Source of the DNA: Inhella crocodyli
GTDB taxonomy: Bacteria > Pseudomonadota > Gammaproteobacteria > Burkholderiales > Burkholderiaceae_C
Reading direction: 5' to 3'
DNA length: 64,000 bases
NCBI RefSeq assembly: GCF_004004565.1
Contig: NZ_SACM01000001.1
Coordinates: 1,302,001 to 1,366,000 of the forward strand
Below are positions 8,966-17,256 of the stretch, in pieces (the stretch's first letter is position 1; every line of letters begins with the position of its first letter). Under the pieces are notes generated by a model. It was not told the origin of the DNA and did no database searches. It saw only the letters and a list, made by a program, of their open reading frames with translations. A program made the position numbers and the translations under genes.

Positions 8966-9988
8966 GGTGGGGGGGGTGCCGGGCGACGCCAGGGCTAGGC
9001 ACTCGGCCGGCAATGCAGCCTCGCAAACCACCTCGGCCCCGGTCACCGGATGTGCGAACACCAGGCGGCGGGCATGAAGAAACATGCGCTCGAAGCGCCG
9101 GGGGCCGCGGGCGAGGTCGCGGTTCTTCGCAAAGTCGCCGTACTTCGGGTCGCCCACGATCGCGTGCCCGGCTTCGGCCAGGTGCACGCGGATTTGGTGC
9201 GTGCGGCCGGTCTTGATGGTCACGTCCAGCAGGCTGGCCCAGCCCAGGCGCTGCGCCACCTTCACCAAGGTGATGGAGCGCTTGGCCTGCTCGGCCGCCG
9301 GATCGTGCGAGGTGGTGACCTGGCGCACCCGGCGCTCGCCGTCGGCGTCCAGGTACTTGTGCAGGGCCACGTCGATGACCTTGAGCTTCTCGGGCCAGTC
9401 GCCCCACACCAGGGCGGCGTAGGTCTTGCCGGTGGAGCGCCCGCGGAACTGGTCTTGCAGGTGAGTGAGCGCTGACCGCTTCTTGGCCAGCACCAGCACC
9501 CCGCTGGTCTCCTTGTCCAGGCGGTGCACCAATTCCAAGAACTTGGCCTGGGGCCGGGCGCGGCGCAATTGCTCGATGACGCCAAAGCTCACGCCCGAGC
9601 CGCCGTGCACGGCCACGCCGGCGGGCTTGTCGATGACAAGCAGGTGCTCGTCCTCGAACAGCACGGGGAACTCGCGCGGCGGCGCGGCGGGGGCGGTGTC
9701 GGCGGCGCGCTCGGGCAGGCGCACCGGGGGGATGCGCACCACGTCGCCCAGGTTCACGCGGGTGTCGGCCTGGGCGCGGCCCTTGTTGACCCGCACCTCG
9801 CCGGCCCGGATGACCCGGTAGACATGGGTCTTGGGCACGCCCTTGAGTTCGCGCAGCAGGAAGTTGTCCAGGCGCTGGCCGTCGCTGCCTTCGTCCACGG
9901 TGACGTGTCGCACCGCAGCATTTGGGGTTTGGCCGGAGGGCGGACGGGCCGTTGCCTTGGGTTTGGCTTCTATAATGCGGCCTGTCAT
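8963..9988 (-). CDS. rluC: 23S rRNA pseudouridine synthase RluC
   Basis: This 341-residue RluA-type pseudouridine synthase has an N-terminal S4 RNA-binding domain (GQRLDNFLLRELKGVP to GDVVRIPPVR, about 37-95) and the catalytic motif HRLDKETSG, whose Asp attacks the uracil ring. RluC modifies 23S rRNA positions 955, 2504 and 2580 in E. coli. Divergent pairing with rne, as in E. coli, supports the call. The N-terminus has about 25 extra residues before the S4 domain. The first codons overlap the TATAAT element of the rne promoter on the other strand. Confidence 0.92.
   Translation of the reverse strand: MTGRIIEAKPKATARPPSGQTPNAAVRHVTVDEGSDGQRLDNFLLRELKGVPKTHVYRVIRAGEVRVNKGRAQADTRVNLGDVVRIPPVRLPERAADTAPAAPPREFPVLFEDEHLLVIDKPAGVAVHGGSGVSFGVIEQLRRARPQAKFLELVHRLDKETSGVLVLAKKRSALTHLQDQFRGRSTGKTYAALVWGDWPEKLKVIDVALHKYLDADGERRVRQVTTSHDPAAEQAKRSITLVKVAQRLGWASLLDVTIKTGRTHQIRVHLAEAGHAIVGDPKYGDFAKNRDLARGPRRFERMFLHARRLVFAHPVTGAEVVCEAALPAECLALASPGTPPT
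9971..9976 (+). promoter_or_regulatory. Consensus -10 element for rne
   Basis: A perfect TATAAT lies within the first codons of rluC on the opposite strand, about 570 bases before the rne start codon. A good -35 at the right spacing is not visible. Transcription from here would give rne a long leader, as known for RNase E genes. Confidence 0.55.
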
Positions 9989-10545
9989 TGGTGTTGTAAG
10001 TCGTTGATCTTCAAGATTTTATGCGCCGACACCCTTGGCACCCGTGATGCCACGACCCGCCAACGACGCAGGCCGCACCCCCAGGTGGTGCGCGCGGCGA
10101 CGGCGGCGGGTTGGTTGTGCAGTGTGAATGAACCGCGCCAGGCCGCTCGTGATTGGACACAGCGACCGGGCAACCCGAACAAGGTTTTCTGCGCACTTGA
10201 CGCCCACCCCGGTGGCAAGTGCGCCTCGCGCTCCAAGCGCAAGCTCCGCGTCATGTCGCTACCCCTCCCCGCTACGGCCTGCAGCCGCCGCCCCGACCAC
10301 GCCGCCCGCTCGACGCGGCGTTGGGCCGGGCGTTGCCGCTGGGCGGTGCCGGGAGATGCGTCGGCTTGGCCGAGTGGCTTGTCCTTGGGCGCCCGTGCCA
10401 ACGTGCTCCCGGCCAGCCCACAAAGCTGAGCCTCCTGCACCCAGGGCGATTCCTTTCCCTTCGGTTCACTCCACCGCACGGCGTCGTTTGCCGCTGGCCC
10501 TGAGGCCGGTGGCGGCCCCGTTGTGAGTACAAGGAGAAACCGACG
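9989..10545 (+). other. Long 5' leader of rne
   Basis: No credible gene was seen in these 557 bases; open frames here lack family features or codon logic. Read toward rne it contains a strong stem-loop at 10191-10224: an outer stem of 9 perfect pairs (10191-10199 with 10216-10224) and an inner stem of 5 pairs (10204-10208 with 10211-10215). RNase E autoregulates by cleaving hairpins in its own leader in E. coli, so a similar role is inferred. On the minus strand a TAAAAT at 10016-10021 could serve rluC. A Shine-Dalgarno AAGGAGA lies about 10 bases before the rne ATG. Confidence 0.55.
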
Positions 10546-13467
10546 ATGAAGCGCATGCTCATCAATGCGACGCAGCCCGAAGAGCGTCGCTTGGCCGTGG
10601 TCGATGGCCAGAAGCTGATCGACTTTGAAACCGAAATCGAAGGGCGCGAACAGCGCAAGGGCAACATCTACAAAGCGGTCGTCACCCGCGTGGAGCCCAG
10701 CCTCGAAGCCTGCTTCGTCGACTACGGCGAAGACCGCCACGGCTTCCTGCCGTTCAAAGAAATCGCCAAGTCCTACTTCAAGGAAGGCGTTTCGGCCCGC
10801 GACGCCAAGATCCAGGACGTCATCCACAACGGCCAAGAACTGTTGGTGCAGGTCGAGAAGGAAGAGCGCGGCAACAAGGGCGCCGCCCTGACCACCTTCA
10901 TCAGCCTGGCCGGCCGCTACGTGGTGCTGATGCCCAACAACCCGCGCGGCGGTGGCGTGAGCCGCCGCATCGAGGGCGAAGACCGCGAAGAGCTCAAGGA
11001 AAACCTCGAGAGCCTCGAGTACCCCAAGGGCATGAGCCTGATCGCCCGCACGGCCGGCATCGGCCGCTCGGCCCCTGAACTGCAGTGGGACCTGAACTAC
11101 CTGCTCAAGCTCTGGACGGCCATCGACGAGGCCGCCAAGGGCGGCAAGGGCGCTTACCTGATCTACCAGGAAAGCAGCCTGGTCATCCGCGCCATCCGCG
11201 ACTACTTCCACGCGGACATCGGCGAGATCCTGATCGACACCGACGACATCTACGAGCAGGCCAAGCAGTTCATGGCCCACGTGATGCCGGAGACGGCCAA
11301 CCGCGTGAAGCGCTACCGCGACGACGCGGCGCTGTTCAGCCGCTTCCAGATCGAGCACCAGATCGAAACGGCCTTCAGCCGCACGGTGAACCTGCCCTCG
11401 GGCGGCGCCATCGTGATCGACCACACCGAGGCCCTGGTGTCGGTGGACGTGAACTCGGCCCGCGCCACGCGCGGCAGCGACATCGAGGAAACCGCCACCC
11501 GCACCAACCTCGAAGCCGCCGATGAGATTGCCCGCCAGTGCCGCTTGCGCGACCTGGGCGGCCTGATCGTCGTCGACTTCATCGACATGGAAGAGGGCAA
11601 GAACCGCCGCGAGGTGGAGACCCGCCTGCGCGACGCCCTGCGCCACGACCGCGCCCGCGTGCAGTTCTCGTCCATCAGCAAGTTCGGCCTGCTCGAACTG
11701 AGCCGCCAGCGCCTGCGCCCGGCGCTGAGCGAAGGCAGCCACATCACCTGCCCGCGCTGCAACGGCACCGGCCACATCCGCGACACCGAAAGCTCCGCGC
11801 TGCAGATCCTGCGCATGGTGCAAGAGGAGTCGATGAAGGACAACACCGCCGCCGTGCACGTGCAAGTGCCGGTGGAAGTGACCTCCTTCCTGCTCAACGA
11901 AAAGCGCGCCGAGATCAGCAAGATCGAGCTCAAGCAGCGCGTCAACGTGCTGCTGATCCCCAACCCGCACCTGCAAACCCCGAACTACAAGCTGGAACGC
12001 CTGCGCCACGACGACCCGCGTCTGGACGCCTTCAAGGCCAGCTACACCATGATCGAGGAGCCGGCCGACGAGGTGGGCATCACCCGCCGTGAGAAGGCCA
12101 AGCCGCGCCAAGAGCCGCTGATCAAGGGCGTGCTGCCTGACCAGCCGGCCCCGGCCGCCCCCGTGGCTGCCCCGGCCCCCGCCCCCGTGGCGGCTGCCCC
12201 GGCTCCTGCCGCCCCCGCGGCGGCGCCGGCCGCCGGTGGTGGCTTCTTCGGCTGGATCAAGAAGCTCTTCGGTGGCGCGCCCGACCTGGTGCCGCCCGTG
12301 GCCGCACCGGCCGCGACCGACAGCAAGCCGACCGACGCCAAGCCGGGCGAACGCCGTCCGCGTGGCGAACGCGGTGAGCGCGGTGAACGTGGCGAAGGCC
12401 GCCGCGATGGCCGTGGTGACGGTCGCCGTGGCGAGCGCAACGACGGCCGCCGCCGCGACGGCAAGCCCGAAGGCCAACGCGACGGCCAGCGCGCCGAGCG
12501 CCCGGAACGCGCCGAGCGGAGCGACAAGCGCGAGCCCCGCGCTGAGATCGCCGCCGACGGCGAGCAACGCCCACAAGGCGAAGGCCGTGGCGACCGCGGT
12601 CCGCGTGGCGAGCGCGGCCCCCGCCGCGAACGCGGTGAGCGCGCTCCGCGCCGGGAGCACAGCGAGGACCAAGCCGCCCAAGCCCAAGAGCTGATGGCAG
12701 CGGACGCCGCGCCGGCCGACCTGCACGCCGCGCCGCCGGCCTTCGTGGCCGACGCCGCCGTGGACGCCAACGAGCGCATCGAGCCGCTGCACGGCGAGCC
12801 GACCAGCAACTCGCTGGCCGAAGAGAAGCAAGGCCGCCGCCGCCGCCGCCGCCGTGGCGGTCGGGGGGGTGAAGGCCAAGAAGGCGACACCGGGGCCGAC
12901 GAAGCCCAAGGCCAAGACGCCGCCGAGCCGGTGAGCGACGCGGCCGCCAGCGACGCCGTGGCCGCGCCCGCGGCCGCGGTGGACGCCGAGGCCGACGACC
13001 AAGGCGAAGGCCACTCGCAAGAGGAAGGCCGTCGCCGCCGCCGTCGCGGCCCCCGCCGTGAACGCGGGGCCGACGAGGCCGTGCCGGTGGACGGTGCCGA
13101 GGCCACGGTCGCGGCCACCGAGGCGGCGCCCCAGCAATTGGCCCTGAGCGAGGCCCCGGCCGACGCCCTGGTGCCGCCTCAAGCGGCTGAGCCGATCGTG
13201 GTCGCGACGAGCGAAGCCCCGGCGGCACCGGCGCCCTTTGTGCTGCCGCTGACCGACCTGCAACAACTGGCGCAAGGCGCTGGCTTGAACTGGGTGCACT
13301 CCGACGCCGACAAGGTGGCCGCGGCGCAAGCCGCCATCGCCGCCGAGCCCAAGCCGGTGCGCGTGCCACGCGAGCGTCCGCCCGTCGTGCAACTGGACGA
13401 AGGCCCGTTGGTGCTGGTCGAAACCAAGAAGGACCTGTCGCAGGTCAAGCTGCCCTTCGACCAGTAA
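10546..13467 (+). CDS. rne: Ribonuclease E
   Basis: RNase E is the main endonuclease of mRNA decay and rRNA/tRNA processing and scaffolds the degradosome. Of 973 residues, the first 500 form the catalytic half: S1 domain about 35-120, catalytic Asp301 (SVDVNSA) and Asp344 (VVDFIDME), and the zinc-link CPRC at 402-405. A Pro/Ala linker leads to [11 protein letters not shown] near 565, an amphipathic helix resembling the membrane-targeting segment. Then come Arg/Gly/Glu-rich tracts likely to bind RNA. The extreme C-terminus (GLNWVHSD to [11 protein letters not shown]) is a conserved-looking block, perhaps a partner-binding site. Confidence 0.97.
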   Translation: MKRMLINATQPEERRLAVVDGQKLIDFETEIEGREQRKGNIYKAVVTRVEPSLEACFVDYGEDRHGFLPFKEIAKSYFKEGVSARDAKIQDVIHNGQELLVQVEKEERGNKGAALTTFISLAGRYVVLMPNNPRGGGVSRRIEGEDREELKENLESLEYPKGMSLIARTAGIGRSAPELQWDLNYLLKLWTAIDEAAKGGKGAYLIYQESSLVIRAIRDYFHADIGEILIDTDDIYEQAKQFMAHVMPETANRVKRYRDDAALFSRFQIEHQIETAFSRTVNLPSGGAIVIDHTEALVSVDVNSARATRGSDIEETATRTNLEAADEIARQCRLRDLGGLIVVDFIDMEEGKNRREVETRLRDALRHDRARVQFSSISKFGLLELSRQRLRPALSEGSHITCPRCNGTGHIRDTESSALQILRMVQEESMKDNTAAVHVQVPVEVTSFLLNEKRAEISKIELKQRVNVLLIPNPHLQTPNYKLERLRHDDPRLDAFKASYTMIEEPADEVGITRREKAKPRQEPLIKGVLPDQPAPAAPVAAPAPAPVAAAPAPAAPAAAPAAGGGFFGWIKKLFGGAPDLVPPVAAPAATDSKPTDAKPGERRPRGERGERGERGEGRRDGRGDGRRGERNDGRRRDGKPEGQRDGQRAERPERAERSDKREPRAEIAADGEQRPQGEGRGDRGPRGERGPRRERGERAPRREHSEDQAAQAQELMAADAAPADLHAAPPAFVADAAVDANERIEPLHGEPTSNSLAEEKQGRRRRRRRGGRGGEGQEGDTGADEAQGQDAAEPVSDAAASDAVAAPAAAVDAEADDQGEGHSQEEGRRRRRRGPRRERGADEAVPVDGAEATVAATEAAPQQLALSEAPADALVPPQAAEPIVVATSEAPAAPAPFVLPLTDLQQLAQGAGLNWVHSDADKVAAAQAAIAAEPKPVRVPRERPPVVQLDEGPLVLVETKKDLSQVKLPFDQ

Positions 13468-13484
13468 GCTCCGCCGTCCCTGAC

Positions 13485-13516
13485 GGCACCCAGGCACCCA
13501 GGCACCCAGGCACCCA
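13485..13516 (+). repeat. Four tandem copies of an 8-bp unit
   Basis: The unit GGCACCCA is repeated four times exactly between the rne stop and its terminator. It is outside any coding sequence and looks like slippage-prone microrepeat DNA with no evident function. Confidence 0.9.
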
Positions 13517-13530
13517 GGTCCCCGGGCCCC

Positions 13531-13576
13531 AAGGCCGCCGCCCCCGCACCCCGGGGCCGGCGGCCTTGTTGCTTTT
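13531..13576 (+). terminator. Rho-independent terminator of rne
   Basis: A perfect 10-bp stem (13531-13540 with 13558-13567) is followed by a T-rich stretch ending in TTTT at 13573-13576, about 65 bases after the rne stop. Confidence 0.88.
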
Positions 13577-13630
13577 GGAGTCCGTCCCATCGGGCGCCCT
13601 ACCATCGGCGCCCCAAGGAGAAGTCGCCCC

Positions 13631-14479
13631 ATGCCGCCCACCCTGCTCCACCGCACGCCTGCCCTGGCCCTGTTCATCGCGCTGCTACTGGCCCTGAGCC
13701 TGGGCATGGCCCGCGCCGACACCAAGGCCGACATCGAGGCCGACCTGCGCGAGGGCCGCTACACCCAAGCCGACCAGCGCCTGCAAGCGGTGCGGCAGAA
13801 GCACCCGGACAACGCCCTGGCCGCCTACTGGCACGCCCAGGTGCTGCACAAACTCGCCCGCGATGACGAGGCCCGCGCGGCCCTGCAGCGGGCGGTCCAA
13901 CTCGACCCGAGCCTGGCCTTTGCCGCGCAGAAGGCCACCCTGAACACGCTCGCCGCGCAGTTGCGGGTGCCTTTGGCGGCCTCGGTCGCCGGGGCCGCCC
14001 GCGGCGACGATGCCACCGTGACGGCCGCCCCCGTTCCCGACGCCCCGCGTGCCGCTACCCCGCCTGCCCGCAGCGGCTCGGTCTGGCCCTGGGCCTTGGG
14101 CCTGGGCGCCCTGGGGTGGCTGCTGTGGCGCTGGTCGCGCCGCCGCGCCGCCGAGGCCTCGCAAGCGTTCGCCCAGCGCCAAACGTCGGCGCAGGGCTAC
14201 CAGCAAGCGACTTGGCAGGGCCACCCAGCGCCGGCACCGGCCGGCGTCTCGGGGCTGGGCGCCGCCGCCATCGGCGTGGGCGCGGCCCTGGCCACCGGGG
14301 CGGTGCTGGCCGCGGTGAGCCACGGATCGCACGACCACGACGACGGCACCGGCCACTTGGGCGGCGGGGGCGACGACGGCCGCGGCGACGCCAGCCCGGA
14401 CTTCGACCTGGGCGGCAGCGGCGGCGACTTCGACGGCGGGGGCGACTTCGGCGGCGACAGCGGCGGCGCTTTCGACTGA
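13631..14479 (+). CDS. Secreted/membrane TPR protein with Gly-Asp-rich tail
   Basis: This 282-residue protein is not recognised as a named gene. Residues 1-30 form a signal peptide (LALFIALLLALSLGMARA). Residues 31-100 carry tetratricopeptide-like helices (GRYTQADQRLQAV, ALAAYWHAQVLHKLARDDEARAAL in short pieces), a protein-binding fold. A transmembrane segment follows at about 147-163 (WPWALGLGALGWLLW), then basic residues, then a second hydrophobic Gly/Ala stretch. The end is a low-complexity tail of Gly and Asp after a His-Asp cluster. Ribosome binding site AAGGAGAAG precedes the start. It stands alone between two terminators. A scaffold or assembly role is a guess. Confidence 0.75.
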   Translation: MPPTLLHRTPALALFIALLLALSLGMARADTKADIEADLREGRYTQADQRLQAVRQKHPDNALAAYWHAQVLHKLARDDEARAALQRAVQLDPSLAFAAQKATLNTLAAQLRVPLAASVAGAARGDDATVTAAPVPDAPRAATPPARSGSVWPWALGLGALGWLLWRWSRRRAAEASQAFAQRQTSAQGYQQATWQGHPAPAPAGVSGLGAAAIGVGAALATGAVLAAVSHGSHDHDDGTGHLGGGGDDGRGDASPDFDLGGSGGDFDGGGDFGGDSGGAFD

Positions 14480-14501
14480 CGCGCCACCCTCCCCCGGCTT
14501 C

Positions 14502-14540
14502 ACGCCGCCACGCCCCACGGGCTGGCGGCGTTTTGCTTTT
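14502..14540 (+). terminator. Rho-independent terminator of the TPR gene
   Basis: A perfect 9-bp GC-rich stem (14502-14510 with 14523-14531) is followed by TTTTGCTTTT. It isolates the TPR gene from the regulator operon downstream. Confidence 0.88.
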
Positions 14541-14558
14541 GGTCCCCTCGTTCATGGG

Positions 14559-14588
14559 TTGGCTTTGTGTATTGTTCAAGTAATACAC
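14559..14588 (+). promoter_or_regulatory. Promoter and operator of the YtrA-type operon
   Basis: An inverted repeat GTGTATT (14567-14573), 8 bases, AATACAC (14582-14588) has the form of a GntR/YtrA operator. It overlaps a likely promoter: TTGGCT at 14559-14564, 16-base spacer, TAATAC at 14581-14586. Transcription would begin about 5 bases before the regulator ATG, so the mRNA may be nearly leaderless. Autoregulation by the downstream repressor is inferred. Confidence 0.75.
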
Positions 14589-14597
14589 TAATGCACC

Positions 14598-14996
14598 ATG
14601 TTCGACATCCAGCCCAGCAGCCCCACGCCGATCTACCGCCAGGTGATCGACCAAGTGCGCCGCCTCGTTGCGGGCGGCCAGCTGCGGGCGTGTGACGAGC
14701 TGCCCAGCGTGCGCAGCGTGGCCGAACGCCACGCCATCAACCCCATGACCGTGAGCAAGGCCTACAGCCTGCTGGAAGCCGAAGGCCTGCTCACCCGCCG
14801 CCGTGGGGTGGGCATGGCGGTGGCCGAGGGCGCGCGCCCTGCCCACCCCCCTTCCGACCGCTTGGCCTTGCTGCAGCCTGCGCTGGACGCCGCCGCGCAA
14901 CAGGCCGCGCAACTGGGCCTGCCGCGCGAGACCGTCTTGCAGGCCTTTGACACGGCGCTGCGCGCCCTCCTCACCGACCCCAAGTCCACCCCATGA
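14598..14996 (+). CDS. GntR family (YtrA subfamily) transcriptional regulator
   Basis: This 132-residue regulator has an N-terminal winged helix (TPIYRQVIDQVRRLVAGG, then DELPSVRSVAERHAINPMTVSKAY) and a short helical C-terminus without an effector domain, the hallmark of YtrA regulators. These repress adjacent ABC transporter operons and are often relieved by cell-wall or antibiotic stress. The stop overlaps the ATPase start (ATGA) and a palindromic operator lies in the promoter, so it probably controls this three-gene operon. No Shine-Dalgarno site precedes the ATG. Confidence 0.9.
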   Translation: MFDIQPSSPTPIYRQVIDQVRRLVAGGQLRACDELPSVRSVAERHAINPMTVSKAYSLLEAEGLLTRRRGVGMAVAEGARPAHPPSDRLALLQPALDAAAQQAAQLGLPRETVLQAFDTALRALLTDPKSTP

Positions 14997-15847
14997 CCGC
15001 CGCCATCGACATCCAACACCTGAGCCTCCGCCGCAGCCTGGGCTGGCGCAAACCTGAGGTGAACGTCTTGAACGACCTGTGCCTGCGCGTGCCGGAAGGC
15101 GCCGTGGTGGGCCTCGTCGGCCGAAACGGCGCGGGCAAGACGAGCTTGATCCGATGCCTGGTGGGTTTGGAACTGCCCAGCGCGGGCACGAGCCGCCTGC
15201 TGGGCGAAGACAGCCGCACCTTGAGCGCCGACACCCTGGAGCGCCTGGGCTACGGGCCGCAGTCGCCCGAGCTGCTGGGCTGGCTGGACGGCCACGCGCA
15301 CCTGCGCAAGTTCGCCACCGGTTACCGGCGCTACGACGTGGAGCGGGCCCACCGCATCGCCCGCCAGCTGGACCTGCCCATGCACACCGCGGCGGCGAAG
15401 CTGTCGCTGGGCGACCAGCAAAAGCTGTCGGTGCTCTTGGCGCTGGCGCACGACCCGAACCTCTTGATCTTGGACGAGCCGGTGGCCAGCCTGGACCCCT
15501 TGGCGCGGCGCGAGTTCATGCGTGCCTTGTTCGCCGAGCACGACGACGGTGAACGCGCCCGCACGGTGCTGCTGTCCAGCCATTTGCTGAGCGACTTGTC
15601 GCGCGTGGTGAGCCACGTGGCCTTCTTGCACGAGGGGCGCGTGCAGCTGTTCGGGGCCTGGGACGAGTTGTCGGAGCACCTGCGGGCATGGCCCTGCCCC
15701 ACGCAGCCGGAACCGGGTCTGGCCGGGCTGGTGCACTGGAGCGCGGCCTTGCGGCAGGCGGTGGTGGACGTGCGGCAGTGGGCGGGACCCACGAGCGAGT
15801 TGCAGGCCATGGACATGGACGGACTGTTCGAGGCCTTGAACGCATGA
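14993..15847 (+). CDS. ABC transporter ATP-binding protein
   Basis: This is a 284-residue ATPase subunit. Walker A is GRNGAGKTS near residue 43, the signature is LSLGDQQ near 136, Walker B is LLILDEP near 155, and the H-loop SSHLL follows. The layout matches YtrB/CcmA-like ATPases of type-2 exporters. It is overlapped by the regulator gene upstream and the membrane protein gene downstream, so all three are translated together. The transported substrate is unknown. Confidence 0.9.
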   Translation: MTAAIDIQHLSLRRSLGWRKPEVNVLNDLCLRVPEGAVVGLVGRNGAGKTSLIRCLVGLELPSAGTSRLLGEDSRTLSADTLERLGYGPQSPELLGWLDGHAHLRKFATGYRRYDVERAHRIARQLDLPMHTAAAKLSLGDQQKLSVLLALAHDPNLLILDEPVASLDPLARREFMRALFAEHDDGERARTVLLSSHLLSDLSRVVSHVAFLHEGRVQLFGAWDELSEHLRAWPCPTQPEPGLAGLVHWSAALRQAVVDVRQWAGPTSELQAMDMDGLFEALNA

Positions 15848-17244
15848 GCGGCGATCTCGTGCGGGCCCGATCGGCGTCGGTTGCGGACGCGCTCGGCGAT
15901 GACTTTTGGGCGTGGTGGCGCACCGCCATGGTTGCGGGCTTGTTGGCCATGCTGGCGGCGCTGCTGGCCATGGGCACGCTGGCGCCATCCGACGCCACCT
16001 GGTACTTGGAAGCCCTGCTCTTCACCGTCGCGTGGCTCTTGGGGACCTGTGCCACGGTGGTGGCGTATGTGGCCGCGCTGCGATGCCGGCGCTGGGGCTC
16101 GGTGCACCGCGAACGTCGTCTGCCGGTCACGCAGATTCGCCAGCGCTGGGACGCTGTGGGGTACTTGGTGATGGCCACCGTGGTTTGGGTCGCGTTGGCC
16201 CTGTGGGCCGTAACCGCAGCCGCTTACCCCAACCGAAACGGGCTCTCCACCGCGTCACCTTGGATCGTGGCCGTGTTGGTGGCCGCGAGTACCGCCGGCT
16301 TGGTGGCGAAGGCTGGCCAAAGCCTTAGTAGCCAGGCGCTGTCAGCGGCGCTCATGGTGACCATCTACTTGGGGCTTGGTCCGCTCCTGCGCGAGTGGCA
16401 AAACATCCCTGGGTCGGCCTTGAGCGCCGCCGCGATTGCCGCCATCGGATTGCTGCTTTGGTCTTTTTGGCAACAGCCCAATGCCAGTCGCGTCAAGGTG
16501 GCAGGCCGCACCTGGGCCAGCCTGTGGAAGGACCGCGCCGCCGCACCGCGGTCAGCGTGGTCCGCGTGGGCGACCCACCACAGCGGCGCCTTCTTCACGA
16601 TGGCGCCGATGGTGGCCATGTCGTCGACCCATCTCGCCAAGGTCTACATCGAAGGCCAGTCCCAGCCGTCCCCCATCATGCTTTGGTTGGGCTATCAGCT
16701 CTCTGTGTTTTTCATCCTGGCCTTCATGTGGCAGACCCCAGAGCACCACTGGCGCATCCGACTGTCGCCCCTTGCTGCTCGTCAACGAAGCAGGCTCGCG
16801 CTGCGACTGTGGCGTGCGCACTGCATGCGCGCTCTGCCCCTCCTTGCCTTTCTGCCGGTGCTGACCAGCCCTTGGATGCTGTCTTGGCCCTATGCCGTCA
16901 GCGAAACACAGGCCATGCTCCACGCCGTCAGGGCCTTGCCGTGGTTGATCGCCAACGGCGCACTGCTGATGGCCGCGGTCACCCTCTGGGTGGGTGTTCG
17001 GCGCGCGCAACTCGGGTGGGACTTGCTTCCATTTGCAGCATGGCTCGTGTTGATGTGGAAGGGGATGGAAACCATTGGCACGGAGGAAGCCCAACGGCTC
17101 TCTTGGGCGGGCCGATGGGACGTGCTGGCCGGTCTCGTGGCAGCAACAGCGTTGCTGTTGGCCCTGGCGTGCTGGGCTTGGTCCCGCGGCAGCTTGACGG
17201 GCATGGAGCGCTGGGGCGCAATAGGACGGCACGCCAAGCGCTGA
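15844..17244 (+). CDS. ABC transporter membrane protein (predicted permease)
   Basis: This 466-residue integral membrane protein has roughly ten hydrophobic segments, for example GLLAMLAALLAMGTLA, YLVMATVVWVALALWAV, LSVFFILAFMW and VLAGLVAATALLLALACWAW. No catalytic motif was recognised. Its ATG overlaps the stop of the ATPase, so it is most likely the membrane partner. By eye its base and codon use is less GC-rich than its neighbours, which may reflect fast divergence or transfer. An upstream in-frame extension to 15688 is rejected because it lies within the ATPase gene. Confidence 0.75.
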   Translation: MSGDLVRARSASVADALGDDFWAWWRTAMVAGLLAMLAALLAMGTLAPSDATWYLEALLFTVAWLLGTCATVVAYVAALRCRRWGSVHRERRLPVTQIRQRWDAVGYLVMATVVWVALALWAVTAAAYPNRNGLSTASPWIVAVLVAASTAGLVAKAGQSLSSQALSAALMVTIYLGLGPLLREWQNIPGSALSAAAIAAIGLLLWSFWQQPNASRVKVAGRTWASLWKDRAAAPRSAWSAWATHHSGAFFTMAPMVAMSSTHLAKVYIEGQSQPSPIMLWLGYQLSVFFILAFMWQTPEHHWRIRLSPLAARQRSRLALRLWRAHCMRALPLLAFLPVLTSPWMLSWPYAVSETQAMLHAVRALPWLIANGALLMAAVTLWVGVRRAQLGWDLLPFAAWLVLMWKGMETIGTEEAQRLSWAGRWDVLAGLVAATALLLALACWAWSRGSLTGMERWGAIGRHAKR

Positions 17245-17256
17245 ACGGATCGACGT

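Noticed and set aside
12340-13070. Arg/Gly/Glu-rich repeats in rne considered as an internal DNA repeat element
   Set aside because: They are in frame and typical of the disordered C-terminal half of RNase E.
13485-13516. Four-copy short tandem repeat considered as a CRISPR or recombination site
   Set aside because: The units are 8 bases without spacers, so it is a microsatellite-like repeat.
9985-13734. Very long minus-strand open frame (1249 codons) opposite rne
   Set aside because: It is a by-product of high-GC codon use in rne; its translation is low-complexity and matches no family, while the plus strand encodes a complete RNase E.
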